Assembly: GCA_009840115.1 (NCBI GenBank)
Contig: VXOJ01000011.1
Coordinates: 124,001-188,000, forward strand
Direction: 5' to 3'
Source: Gemmatimonadales bacterium
GTDB taxonomy: Bacteria; Gemmatimonadota; Gemmatimonadetes; Palauibacterales; Palauibacteraceae
DNA length: 64,000 nucleotides
Positions 34,438-43,297 of this stretch are shown in pieces. The notes below the pieces were generated by a model, which saw only the letters and a program-made list of their open reading frames with translations, ran no database searches and was not told where the DNA came from. Numbering within the stretch: the stretch's first letter is position 1; each line of letters begins with the position of its first letter. The position numbers and the translations under genes are program-made.

Positions 34438-35804
34438 TGGCGACCGCGGAGGCGAAGGTGCCCGCCCACCCGACGCTGGCCGAGGCGAACCGCGACATCA
34501 CGCGGCCCATCGCGATGCCCGACAAGCGCTTCTACCTCGTGCTCGGGGTCGCGGCCGCGGGTCTCGCCCTCATGTTCGGAGCCTGGTTCTACCAGATCGG
34601 GGCCGGCATCGGCGTCGCGGGCATCACCCACCCCGTTTTCTGGGGCGTGTACATCACGACGTTCGTCTTCTGGGTCGGGATCGCCCACTCCGGGACGCTG
34701 ATCTCGGCGATTCTCTACCTCTTCCGCTCCGGCTGGCGCACGACGATCAACCGGACCGCGGAGGCGATGACGATCTTCGCGGTGATGACGGCGGGGCTCT
34801 TCCCCCTCATTCACCTGGGTCGCGTCTGGTACTTCTACTACCTGATGCCGTACCCGTCGCAGCGGCAGATCTGGCCGGACTTCCGGTCGCCGCTCGTGAT
34901 GGACGTGTTCGCGGTGTCGACGTACCTCACGATCTCCGCGCTGTTCTGGTACACCGGCCTCATCCCCGACTTCGCGATCCTGCGCGACCGGGCCAAGGGC
35001 TGGATGTACAAGATCTACGGCGCGTTCTCGCTCGGGTGGCAGGGGACGGTGAGCGAGTGGCGGCACTACCGCCGCATCTACCTCTACATGGCCGGGATCG
35101 CGACGCCGCTGGTGCTGTCGGTGCACTCCGTGGTTTCGTGGGACTTCGCCCTCTCGATCGTGCCGGGGTGGCACTCGACGATCTTCGCCCCGTACTTCGT
35201 GGCCGGTGCGATCTTCAGCGGGGTCGCCCTCGTGATCACGATCATGATCCCGCTGCGGTGGGCGTTCGGGCTCGAGGCGTACATCACCGAGAACCACTTC
35301 GAGAACATGGCGAAGCTGGTTCTCCTCACGTCGCTCATCGTGGGTTTCTCGTACGGGACGGAGTTCTTCCTCGCCTACTACTCGGCGGACCCGATCGAGA
35401 TCGAGAGTTTCCGCTGGCGTGCGATGGGGGCCTACGCCCTGCCCTTCTGGGTCATGGTGTTCTGCAACGTGGTCGTGCCGCAGGCGCTGTGGTTCAAGAA
35501 GGTCCGCACCAGCCTGCCGGCGCTGTTCGCGCTCACGATCTTCGTCAACATCGGGATGTGGTACGAGCGGTTCGTGATCATCGTCACATCGCTCGCCCAC
35601 GAGTACGAGCCCGGCGGATGGGGCCTGTACACGCCGAGTTGGGTGGAGATGTCGATTCTCGTCGGCAGCTTCTGCTGGTTCTTCTTCTGGTTCCTGCTCT
35701 TCTCGCGCAGCCTGCCGGTGATCTCGATCGCCGAGGTGAAGGAACATCTCGCGCACGAGCACTCGCACGCAGAGCACGGCGACGGCGGGGACGGTCATGA
35801 GTAG
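34437..35804 (+). CDS. actC: Alternative complex III NrfD-like quinol-binding membrane subunit
   Basis: A 455-residue protein of about ten transmembrane helices. WGVYITTFVFWVGIAHSGTLISAILYLF and LYMAGIATPLVLSVHSVVSWDFA are typical of the NrfD/PsrC family, where quinol is oxidised at the periplasmic side. The C-terminus is His-rich (HLAHEHSHAEHG). Its ATG overlaps the actB stop (TGATG), and its 3' end overlaps actD by 8 bp. Confidence 0.94.
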   Translation: MATAEAKVPAHPTLAEANRDITRPIAMPDKRFYLVLGVAAAGLALMFGAWFYQIGAGIGVAGITHPVFWGVYITTFVFWVGIAHSGTLISAILYLFRSGWRTTINRTAEAMTIFAVMTAGLFPLIHLGRVWYFYYLMPYPSQRQIWPDFRSPLVMDVFAVSTYLTISALFWYTGLIPDFAILRDRAKGWMYKIYGAFSLGWQGTVSEWRHYRRIYLYMAGIATPLVLSVHSVVSWDFALSIVPGWHSTIFAPYFVAGAIFSGVALVITIMIPLRWAFGLEAYITENHFENMAKLVLLTSLIVGFSYGTEFFLAYYSADPIEIESFRWRAMGAYALPFWVMVFCNVVVPQALWFKKVRTSLPALFALTIFVNIGMWYERFVIIVTSLAHEYEPGGWGLYTPSWVEMSILVGSFCWFFFWFLLFSRSLPVISIAEVKEHLAHEHSHAEHGDGGDGHE

Positions 35805-36300
35805 CGGCGTCCTGGGGCAGTACGACACGCTGCACGGCACGCTCGACGCCATCGCGCGGCTGCGTGACGCGGGGCACCGCGACATCGAGGTCTTCTCGCC
35901 GATTCCGTCGCCGGAGATCGAGGAGGCGATGGACATCCACTCCTCGCCGGTGCGCGTGTGGGCGCTGACGGGCGCGATCACCGGGTGCACGCTCGGGGTG
36001 CTGCTCACGGCGGGGACGTCGCTGGCCTACCCGCTCGTCACGCAGGGGAAGCCGCTGGTGTCGCTGCCTCCGTTCGTCGTGTTCATGTTCGAACTCACCG
36101 TGCTGCTCACGGGGATCTTCGGGCTGGTCGCGCTGCTCGTGCACACGAGGCGGCCGGTGATCAACCTCGACCCGGCGTATCGAACCTCCTTCTCGGTCGA
36201 CCGCTGGGGCATCTTCGTCCCGGTCAACGGCGAGGGGCACGCCGCCGCCGAGGCGCTCGTGCGGGAGACGGCCGCGGTGGACGTGGAGGTGCAGGGATGA
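35797..36300 (+). CDS. actD: Alternative complex III subunit ActD (DUF3341)
   Basis: The 167-residue protein begins with a ferredoxin-like cytoplasmic part (DTLHGTLDAIARLRDAGHRDIEVFSPIPSPEIEEAM), followed by two helices (LTGAITGCTLGVLLTAGTSLAY and PPFVVFMFELTVLLTGIFGLVALL), the DUF3341 pattern of ActD. It anchors against ActC/ActF without cofactors. It overlaps both neighbours by a few bases. Confidence 0.93.
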   Translation: MSSGVLGQYDTLHGTLDAIARLRDAGHRDIEVFSPIPSPEIEEAMDIHSSPVRVWALTGAITGCTLGVLLTAGTSLAYPLVTQGKPLVSLPPFVVFMFELTVLLTGIFGLVALLVHTRRPVINLDPAYRTSFSVDRWGIFVPVNGEGHAAAEALVRETAAVDVEVQG

Positions 36301-36926
36301 CCGCCCGGGCCGCCGCGACCGTGGTTCTCGCCGCTTTCGCGCTGGGCGGCTGCGACGACCAGATCAAGCATCTGGATCAGCGGACCCCGTTCTTCAACAC
36401 GATGTCCTGGCAGCCCTCGCTGGAGGCCTACGAGGAGCGGGCGCGCCTGCCGGTGCCCGGCACGATGCCGATCGACGGCGAGCGCACGTACGACCTGATG
36501 GCGGCCGACACCATGCTGGTCAGCCCGATCTCGGGCACCGAGGCCGACCTCGCCCGCGGGGCGGAGCTGTACAGCCAGTTCTGCACCGTCTGTCACGGCG
36601 TGACGGGGGCCGGCGACGGCTCCGTGGTGGGGCAGAACCGGATCCCCGACATCCCGCTCCTCAACATCCGGGGCGAACTCACGCGCGGATACACGGACGG
36701 CTACATCTGGGGCATGATCGGGAACGGACGCGGGCTGATGCCGCCCTACCGGCGCATCCCGGCCATGGACCGCTGGTACCTGGTCGCGTACGTGCGGCAA
36801 CTGCAGGCCGAGGCGATGGCCGAGGAAGCGGCGGCGGCAGAGGCCGCGGCGGCTGAGGCGGCAGCGGCCGAGGCGGCGGCGGAGTCCGCACCGGGCGAGG
36901 TCCCCGGGACGGGAGGAGGCCAGTGA
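36297..36926 (+). CDS. actE: Alternative complex III monoheme cytochrome c lipoprotein
   Basis: A 209-residue lipoprotein (lipobox LGGC, Cys at 19) with one c-type heme, CTVCH, inside YSQFCTVCHGVTGAGDG and a distal Met in GLMPPYRR. The C-terminal 40 residues are an Ala/Glu tandem array (AAAAEAAAAEAAAAEAAAE), a low-complexity helical tail not required by the fold. ATGA overlap with actD. Confidence 0.93.
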   Translation: MTARAAATVVLAAFALGGCDDQIKHLDQRTPFFNTMSWQPSLEAYEERARLPVPGTMPIDGERTYDLMAADTMLVSPISGTEADLARGAELYSQFCTVCHGVTGAGDGSVVGQNRIPDIPLLNIRGELTRGYTDGYIWGMIGNGRGLMPPYRRIPAMDRWYLVAYVRQLQAEAMAEEAAAAEAAAAEAAAAEAAAESAPGEVPGTGGGQ

Positions 36927-38203
36927 GCGGCGGCGGCGACCGTCCGGCGCTCACGACGGGAGAGGCGCTGAAGACGATCAGCGGCCGCATCCCGACGGTA
37001 TGGCTCGCCGTGTGGCTGGCGGCGGTCGTGATCGGGGCCGTGGGCTTTGCGACCACGGTCGGCGGCGACGCGCAGCGCGCCTGGATGAGCGTGTGGTCGA
37101 ACTTCCTCTTCTGGACGGCGATCTCGATGGCGGGCATCGTGTTCGGGGCCGTCCTCCAGGTCGCGAAAGGGCACTGGGGCAAGAGTTTCCGCCGGCTGGC
37201 CGAGGCCGCGGGCGCGTTCCTCCCCATCTCCTTCGCCCTCTTCTTCGTACTCCGGCTGGGCGCCGAACACGTCTTCCCCTGGATCGGGCCGGTGGAGACG
37301 GAACACCTGAACCGCGACTGGCTGACGCTCGAGGGCGTCTTCATGCGGAACGGGATCCTGCTCGCGGTGCTCTACCTGCTCGGCTTCGTGTGGCTCTTCT
37401 ACTCGATCCGGGCCGATGCGCCGCTGGTCGCGGCGGAGAGCCGGGGCTGGCGCAAGGCTGTCGTTTCCCTCTTCGCGCGCGGGTGGCGCGGAGACGACGT
37501 GGAGGTCGAGCGCTGCCGGAGCCGCATCGGGCGGCTGTCCGCCGTGCTGATCCTGAGTTGGGCCGTCATCTTCTCGCTCCTGTCGTTCGATTTCGGGATG
37601 TCGCTGACGCCGGGTTTCATGAGCATGGTGTGGGGGCCGTACTACTTCATCGGCGGCTGGCTCGGGCTGCTCGCGCTCGTCGCGGTCATGGCCCACCGCT
37701 ACAACGGGCGGTCCGACGGGATCCGGCTCTGGGGCAAGTACGACTTCCACGATCTCGGCAAGCTGACGTTCGCCTTCGTGGCGTTCTGGACCTACCTCTG
37801 GTTCGCCCAGTATCTCGTGATCTGGTACGGCAACATCCCGCGCGAGACGAACTTCTTCATGCCGCGCTCGACCGGCGGCTTCGGGCGCATGTTCTGGCTC
37901 CAGATGGTGCTCATCTTCGCCCTCCCCTTCCCCTTCCTCCTGGGGCGGAGCCCGAAGATGAGTTCGCGCTGGCTGGCGTTCGTCGGGCTGCTGATCCTGA
38001 TCGGCTTCTGGGTCGAGCGCTGGAACATGGTGGCGCCGTCGATCTGGCACGGGGAGGGACTGCCGCTCGGTGTGCCGGAGGCGATGATTTCGATCGGTTT
38101 CGTCGGCCTGTTCGCCCTCGCGTACGGCGCCTATTCGACGACCTTCCCGAAGGTTCCGATGCGCGAGACGATCGCGCTGGGGAGTCCCGGCCGCGGCCCG
38201 TAG
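36923..38203 (+). CDS. actF: Alternative complex III membrane subunit ActF
   Basis: The 426-residue protein has about ten helices and is a diverged relative of ActC. Recognisable stretches are SVWSNFLFWTAISMAGIVFGAVLQ, SLLSFDFGMSLTPGFMSMVWGPYYFIGGW and FWTYLWFAQYLVIWYGNIPRET, all typical of ActF. The GTG start overlaps the actE stop (GTGA). The operon ends here: no sco, cox or assembly genes follow, so the terminal oxidase must lie elsewhere. Confidence 0.93.
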   Translation: MSGGGDRPALTTGEALKTISGRIPTVWLAVWLAAVVIGAVGFATTVGGDAQRAWMSVWSNFLFWTAISMAGIVFGAVLQVAKGHWGKSFRRLAEAAGAFLPISFALFFVLRLGAEHVFPWIGPVETEHLNRDWLTLEGVFMRNGILLAVLYLLGFVWLFYSIRADAPLVAAESRGWRKAVVSLFARGWRGDDVEVERCRSRIGRLSAVLILSWAVIFSLLSFDFGMSLTPGFMSMVWGPYYFIGGWLGLLALVAVMAHRYNGRSDGIRLWGKYDFHDLGKLTFAFVAFWTYLWFAQYLVIWYGNIPRETNFFMPRSTGGFGRMFWLQMVLIFALPFPFLLGRSPKMSSRWLAFVGLLILIGFWVERWNMVAPSIWHGEGLPLGVPEAMISIGFVGLFALAYGAYSTTFPKVPMRETIALGSPGRGP

Positions 38204-38352
38204 GCGGCCGCCGATTTCGGCCCGACGGACGAAGGGGTGCCCCGGGCGGCCTCCGGCCTCTATTTTCAAATGCTGGCAGTATGAGGTGACGGTGCGAACC
38301 ATGCCGGTCGGGCGTTGCGTCGCACCGCGAAGTTCTTGACCGAGGCGGTTTG

Positions 38353-38652
38353 ATGGAGCTTTCCGACAACTACGAGCAGATGCTGCAGCGCACGACCGCG
38401 ACGGTCGAGAAGTACCGCGAGGGGGCCGAGGAGCTGAGGGTGAAGCTCCGCGAGGCCCGCGCCGGCCGAAAGGTTCAGATCATGGCCATGATCGACCGGC
38501 TGGAGCGCAAGTACGACGGGGCGAAGACGCGCCTCGAGGAGCTTTCCGACTCCGAGGAGGATGGCAACAGCCAGGCCCTCGGCGTCCTCCACCAGAAGGT
38601 GGTCTCCGAGCTCTCGGACATGAAGCGGACGATCCAGACCCGGATCCGCTGA
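38353..38652 (+). CDS. Small coiled-coil protein
   Basis: A 99-residue highly charged protein predicted to be nearly all helix: heptad-like runs in NYEQMLQRTTATVEKYREGA, IMAMIDRLERKYDGAKTRLEEL and LHQKVVSELSDMKRTIQ. No signal, no Cys, no family recognised. GAGG 7 nt ahead of the ATG. It is 150 bp after actF and likely has its own promoter. Confidence 0.6.
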   Translation: MELSDNYEQMLQRTTATVEKYREGAEELRVKLREARAGRKVQIMAMIDRLERKYDGAKTRLEELSDSEEDGNSQALGVLHQKVVSELSDMKRTIQTRIR

Positions 38653-38656
38653 CCTC

Positions 38657-38693
38657 CCCCTAAGCCTCGGGAAGTCCCCTAAGCCTCGGGAAG
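38657..38693. repeat. 19-bp tandem duplication at the end of sucA
   Basis: CCCCTAAGCCTCGGGAAG occurs at 38657-38674 and again at 38676-38693 with period 19. Each copy contains the last sucA codons and a stop on the minus strand, so the duplication does not alter the protein end. Probably replication slippage. Confidence 0.7.
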
Positions 38694-41480
38694 CCGAAGC
38701 GCGGTTCTGAGGAGGCGGCGCTGGCGGTGGACGTGTTTGCCGAAGTAGCCCTCCGCCGGGCTGGCTCGCTCGGGGCGGCCGACGTAAACGGGCTCGCGGC
38801 CGATGAGTTCCCGCAGGTGGGGCCGCATGAACGTCCAGGCGCCCATGTTCTCCGGCTCTTCCTGTACCCAGCAGATCTCCGCCTCGCGGGGATAGGGGGC
38901 CAGGGCCGCGGCCAGTTCCTCCGCCGGGAAGGGGTACGGCTGTTCCACGCGCAGGATCGGGATGTCGTGGGCGGGGGGGGCTTCCGCCAGCAGGTCGAAG
39001 TAGACCTTTCCGCTGCATACGATGACGCGGCTCACGTTCGAAGGGTCGCCCCGGAAGTCGGGGTCCGGGAGCACGGGGCGGAAGGCGCCGCCGGTGAGGT
39101 CGCCGATCGTGGAGCGGGCCCGGGGATGGCGCAGCAGGCTCTTCGGCGTCATCACGATCAGGGGACGGCACGTCGCGCGAAGCGCCTGCCAGCGCAACGC
39201 GTGGAAGTACTGCGCGGGCGTCGTGCAGTTCACGACGCGGATGTTGCCTTCGGCGGCGAGTTGCAGGAAACGCTCCAGCCGCGCGCTCGAATGCTCCGGG
39301 CCCTGGCCCTCGTAGCCGTGCGGGAGGAGCAGGACGAGCCGCGACTCCAGGCCCCACTTCGTGCGGCCCGAGACGATGAACTGGTCGATGATCGCCTGCC
39401 CGACGTTGGCGAAATCACCGAACTGAGCCTCCCACATGACGAGCGCGTTGGCCGCGATCGTGGAGAAGCCGTACTCGAAGCCGAGGGTGGCGATCTCGGA
39501 CAGGGGGCTGTTCGCGATGCGGAAGGCCGCCTGTCCGTCCTCCAGATGGGCCATGGGCGTGTACGGACGCCCGTCCTCCGCATCGTGCAGCACCAGGTGG
39601 CGGTGGCTGAACGTGCCGCGCTCGGTGTCCTCGCCGGTGAGGCGCACCGGGACGCCCTCCGTGAGCAGGCCCGCAAGCGCGAGCGACTCGGCGTGCCCCC
39701 AGTCGATCCCTTCGTCCAGCGCCGCGCGACGGCGTTCCAACTGCCGGCCGAGCTTGTGGAAGGGCTCGAAGTCGTCGGGCCAGCGGTGGATCGCCTCGTT
39801 GAGGTCCCGCAGCCGCGCCTCCGGAATGCCGGTCGGCCGCGCCGGCTCCGCCGGATCCAGCAGCCGCTTCGGGCCCGGGGCGGTTCCGGTCCGTGCGTCC
39901 GCTTCCTTGTGCGCGGCGATCGCTCCCCGGGCCGCCTCGAGTTCCGCATCCACGTCCGCAACCATCGCGTCGGTCTCTTCGCGGGACAGAAGCCCGCGCT
40001 CGACGACGACTTCCGCGAACTGCGCACGCACCCGCGGGTGCGAGGCGATCCGCTCGTACATCATGGGCTGGGTGTACGAGGGTTCGTCCCCCTCGTTGTG
40101 CCCGTAGCGCCGGTAGCCCACGAGGTCGATGACGAGGTCCTCCCCGAACTCGAACCGGTAGTCGACGGCGAGCCGCACCGCGGCCATGCACGCCTCGGGG
40201 TCGTCCGCGTTCACGTGCACGACGGGAAGCCGGAAGCCGAGTGCGAGGTCGCTCGCGTACCGGGTCGAGCGGCTGTCGCCGGGCAGGGTGGTGAAGCCGA
40301 GCTGGTTGTTCGTGATGATATGAAGCGTGCCGCCCGTCTCGTAGGCCCGCAGCCGGCACAGGTTCAGCGTCTCCGCCACGACGCCCTGCCCCGCGAAGGA
40401 GGCGTCGCCATGGATGAGGATGGGGAGGATGGCCGAGGAGTCGGAGGCTTCGCCGCTGAACCGCGCGGCCCGGGCCATGCCGAGGACGACGGGGTTCACG
40501 TGCTCGAGGTGGCTCGGGTTGGGGGCGAGCCGCACGTCCAGTTGGACCTCGTCCTCCGCGACCTGCGACCGGCCTCCGACGTGGTATTTGACGTCGCCGG
40601 ATCCGTGCTCCGGGAGCGCGGTCATGATGCCGCGCGCGGCCTGTTCCTCGAATTCGGCCACGATCGACTCATAGGACAGTCCCATGACGTGAGCCAGCAC
40701 GTTCAGGCGCCCGCGGTGCGCCATTCCCACAAACACCTGGCGAGCCCCGCGCCGCCCCGCGCTCCCGATGATCCCACGCATCATGGGCACGAGCATGTCG
40801 AGCCCCTCGACGGAGAACCGCTTCTTCCCCAGGTAGGTGCGGTGCAGGAACGTCTCGAGCCCCTCCACGCGGGTCAGCCACTCCAGGCATGCCTTCGCCC
40901 GTTCCCGGCTCATGAGCAGCCGGTGGCGGTGCGACTCGATGTAGTCCACGAGCCAGTCGCGCTGCGTCGGGTTCTCCATCTGGTCGAGTTCGTAGCCGAT
41001 CGGGCCGCAGTAGATCTCCTCGAGGCGGTCCACGACTTCGGCCGCGTTGTCGCCCAGGTGCTTGAGCCAGACGGCGGATGCCGGCACGCGCGCGAGTTCT
41101 TCGCGGCGGATGCCGTGATACTCCGGTTCGAGCACCGGGTGCCTCGGAGGCTCGGAACCGAGCGGATCGATGCGCGCCCCCAGGTGGCCGTACGCGCGGT
41201 AGTCCTCGACGAGCGCCCCGGCGATGGCGGCGAGCCGCAGGTCCTCCGTCGCCACGACCTCCGCCTCGGCGGGCGTGGGTGCGGGGGGAGGAGGAGGAAG
41301 GACCGCCCTCGGTGGCGCTTCGACGGCTGCGTCCGCGGATGGATCCCAGCCCGCCAGCGGCGGCGGGATCACGCCCCGGTCGCGCAGCGCCCGTTCGACC
41401 AGCCCCTCGGCGTATCCCGCGTTGTAGCCGTCCGCGACCCAGCCGCGGCCGTCGGGGGAGCCGCTTCCGTCGTCGCTCAT
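38679..41480 (-). CDS. sucA: 2-oxoglutarate dehydrogenase E1 component
   Basis: This 933-residue thiamine-diphosphate enzyme decarboxylates 2-oxoglutarate in the citric acid cycle. Landmarks: HRTYLGKKRFSVEGLDMLVP, MAHRGRLNVLAHVMG, HGDASFAGQGVVAETLNL (thiamine site), NNQLGFTT, YRRYGHNEGDEPSYTQP and HGYEGQGPEHSSARLERFLQ. Length equals the family norm. Residues 45-75 include a Pro/Ala-rich linker. The E2 gene sucB is not adjacent. Confidence 0.96.
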   Translation of the reverse strand: MSDDGSGSPDGRGWVADGYNAGYAEGLVERALRDRGVIPPPLAGWDPSADAAVEAPPRAVLPPPPPAPTPAEAEVVATEDLRLAAIAGALVEDYRAYGHLGARIDPLGSEPPRHPVLEPEYHGIRREELARVPASAVWLKHLGDNAAEVVDRLEEIYCGPIGYELDQMENPTQRDWLVDYIESHRHRLLMSRERAKACLEWLTRVEGLETFLHRTYLGKKRFSVEGLDMLVPMMRGIIGSAGRRGARQVFVGMAHRGRLNVLAHVMGLSYESIVAEFEEQAARGIMTALPEHGSGDVKYHVGGRSQVAEDEVQLDVRLAPNPSHLEHVNPVVLGMARAARFSGEASDSSAILPILIHGDASFAGQGVVAETLNLCRLRAYETGGTLHIITNNQLGFTTLPGDSRSTRYASDLALGFRLPVVHVNADDPEACMAAVRLAVDYRFEFGEDLVIDLVGYRRYGHNEGDEPSYTQPMMYERIASHPRVRAQFAEVVVERGLLSREETDAMVADVDAELEAARGAIAAHKEADARTGTAPGPKRLLDPAEPARPTGIPEARLRDLNEAIHRWPDDFEPFHKLGRQLERRRAALDEGIDWGHAESLALAGLLTEGVPVRLTGEDTERGTFSHRHLVLHDAEDGRPYTPMAHLEDGQAAFRIANSPLSEIATLGFEYGFSTIAANALVMWEAQFGDFANVGQAIIDQFIVSGRTKWGLESRLVLLLPHGYEGQGPEHSSARLERFLQLAAEGNIRVVNCTTPAQYFHALRWQALRATCRPLIVMTPKSLLRHPRARSTIGDLTGGAFRPVLPDPDFRGDPSNVSRVIVCSGKVYFDLLAEAPPAHDIPILRVEQPYPFPAEELAAALAPYPREAEICWVQEEPENMGAWTFMRPHLRELIGREPVYVGRPERASPAEGYFGKHVHRQRRLLRTALRLPEA

Positions 41481-41495
41481 CGCGTCGTCGCTCGC

Positions 41496-42416
41496 TTAGT
41501 GATGGCCGTGGCTGTGGCCGTGTTCGACATCCTCGCCGCCCGCCGCGCCCGAAAGACTGCGGTGCACGGTGTCGAGCCAGCGTTCCGTCGAGATGAACCC
41601 GGCGCCCCAGTCCGCCCACTCCTCGGAGACGCCCTCGCTCTGGACCTGCTCGCTGCTCAGCCCCGCATCGATCTTGCCGCGGACCATCGCGATCGTCTCG
41701 GTGATCATGCGGTGGTACGTCCGCAGGTCGTCCACGGTGGAGAGCGGACCGTGCCCGGGGATGATCCGGATGTCGGCCGGCACGTTGTCCAGCACCTGCG
41801 AGATCCCGCTCGCGAGCCCTTCCACGTTCCCCCCGTTGTCGATGTCGACGAAGGGGAAGCGGCCGGCGAAGAAGTCGTCTCCCATGTGGAGGACGTTCGA
41901 GCCCGTGAAGTAGATGAGCGCGTCCCCGTCCGTGTGTCCGTGCGGGATGTGGAACGCCCGGATCTCCTCGCCGTTGAAGTGGATGGAGAGTGCGTCGTCG
42001 AAGGTGACGACGGGCAGGGCCACGTCGGGCGATCCGCCCGCGGCCAGTCGCGTGCGCACGTTGGTGTGCGCGACGATCGTGGAGGCCTCGCCGAACTCGA
42101 CGTTCCCGCCCGTGTGATCGCCGTGGAAATGGGTGTTGATGAGGAACTGCGGCTGTGCCGCCCCCTCCGATTGTCCCACTTCTCGAAGCGCGTCGCGGAT
42201 CTTGTCCGCCAGCGGCGCGAACTGGTCGTCGACCATCACGACGCCATCGGGGCCCGAGGACACGCCGATGTTGCCGCCGCTTCCCACCAGCATCCAGACG
42301 CTGCCGGCGACGTGCGTCGCCTCGATCTGGACGGCCGAGAAGTCACGCTGCGCGAAGACGGGGGCGGAGAAGAGACCCGTGCAAAGGGCCGCGAGGAACA
42401 GCGATCGAACTTTCAT
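41496..42416 (-). CDS. Secreted metallo-beta-lactamase-fold hydrolase
   Basis: A 306-residue protein with a Sec signal (cleaved after PVFAQ) and the zinc motif NTHFHGDHTGGN (HxHxDH), with later ligands in HIPHGHTDGD and IIPGHGPLS. This is the QuiP/SoxH-like or lactonase-like branch of the MBL fold. The C-terminus is His-rich (HGHSHGHH), possibly a metal-loading tail. AGGAG precedes the ATG at 42416. Substrate unknown. Confidence 0.88.
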   Translation of the reverse strand: MKVRSLFLAALCTGLFSAPVFAQRDFSAVQIEATHVAGSVWMLVGSGGNIGVSSGPDGVVMVDDQFAPLADKIRDALREVGQSEGAAQPQFLINTHFHGDHTGGNVEFGEASTIVAHTNVRTRLAAGGSPDVALPVVTFDDALSIHFNGEEIRAFHIPHGHTDGDALIYFTGSNVLHMGDDFFAGRFPFVDIDNGGNVEGLASGISQVLDNVPADIRIIPGHGPLSTVDDLRTYHRMITETIAMVRGKIDAGLSSEQVQSEGVSEEWADWGAGFISTERWLDTVHRSLSGAAGGEDVEHGHSHGHH

Positions 42417-42590
42417 AGAAAGCAACTCCTGAATACGGGCGCCGTGCAGCGCCGAACGCGTACCGCCGGGCGCGTACCGCCGGGCGCCCGAAGATGGGGC
42501 AGGGCCCGGGCCAATGCCACCTTTGGCCGCCTCCGGCCGCAGCGCCGGAACTCTTGACCGCCCGGCGATTCCCGAACCACACTTCGCAAA

Positions 42591-43280
42591 ATGCGCAGCT
42601 ATATCGTCTTTCTGCTTCTCTTTTCGATCAAGGTCGCTGCGAAGGCGCTCTGCCGGGTCCGGCTGGAGTGGCTCCGCGAAGCCGACGATCCCTGGTCCGG
42701 TCTGCGCGTGCTCGCCCTGCTCAACCACACGAGTCTCTTCGAACCGGTCTTCCTCGCCGTGGTGCCCGGCCGCGTGCTGTGGCAACTCGCGACGCACGGC
42801 GTCGTGCCGCTCGCGGACAAGACCGCGGCCCGACCGATACTGGGCCGGCTCTTCCTGCTCATCGCCAAGCACGTGGTGCCGGTGACGCGGGAGAAGGATG
42901 ACACGTGGGAGGAAGTGCTCCGACAGGTACGGGACCCGGAGGCCGTCCTCATCATCCTGCCGGAAGGGCGAATGATGCGCCGCACGGGGCTGGATCTTCA
43001 GGGGAATCCCATGACCATCCGCGGGGGCATCGCGGACATCCTCCGGGCGATGCCGGACGGCCGGCTGTTCCTCGCTTACAGCGGCGGGCTTCATCACATC
43101 CAGGCCCCCGGCGAACGCTTCCCACGGCCCTTCCGGAGCGCCTGGCTGGGCGCCGAGGTCGTGGACATCGAGGAATACAGCGGAGAATTGGGCGGCTCGG
43201 AGTGCGCGGAGACCTTCAAGGTGGCCGTGATCGAGGATCTGACGCGCCGGCGGGACGCCTACTGCTACCGCAACGGATGA
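42591..43280 (+). CDS. PlsC-like 1-acyl-glycerol-phosphate acyltransferase family protein
   Basis: The 229-residue protein has an N-terminal hydrophobic helix, motif I NHTSLFE (acyltransferase H-x4-E rather than H-x4-D), and motif III LPEGRMMRRTG. These fit the lipid acyltransferase fold, in a variant with Glu in motif I. Natural substrate could be a lysophospholipid or another acceptor; the divergence argues against being the housekeeping PlsC. Confidence 0.72.
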   Translation: MRSYIVFLLLFSIKVAAKALCRVRLEWLREADDPWSGLRVLALLNHTSLFEPVFLAVVPGRVLWQLATHGVVPLADKTAARPILGRLFLLIAKHVVPVTREKDDTWEEVLRQVRDPEAVLIILPEGRMMRRTGLDLQGNPMTIRGGIADILRAMPDGRLFLAYSGGLHHIQAPGERFPRPFRSAWLGAEVVDIEEYSGELGGSECAETFKVAVIEDLTRRRDAYCYRNG

Positions 43281-43297
43281 AGCCGAAGGGCGTTCCG

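Noticed and set aside
38727-42557. Frame of over 1200 codons antisense to sucA and the MBL gene
   Set aside because: High G+C removes stops on the opposite strand. The sequence is low complexity in Arg, Val, Gly and crosses two real genes.
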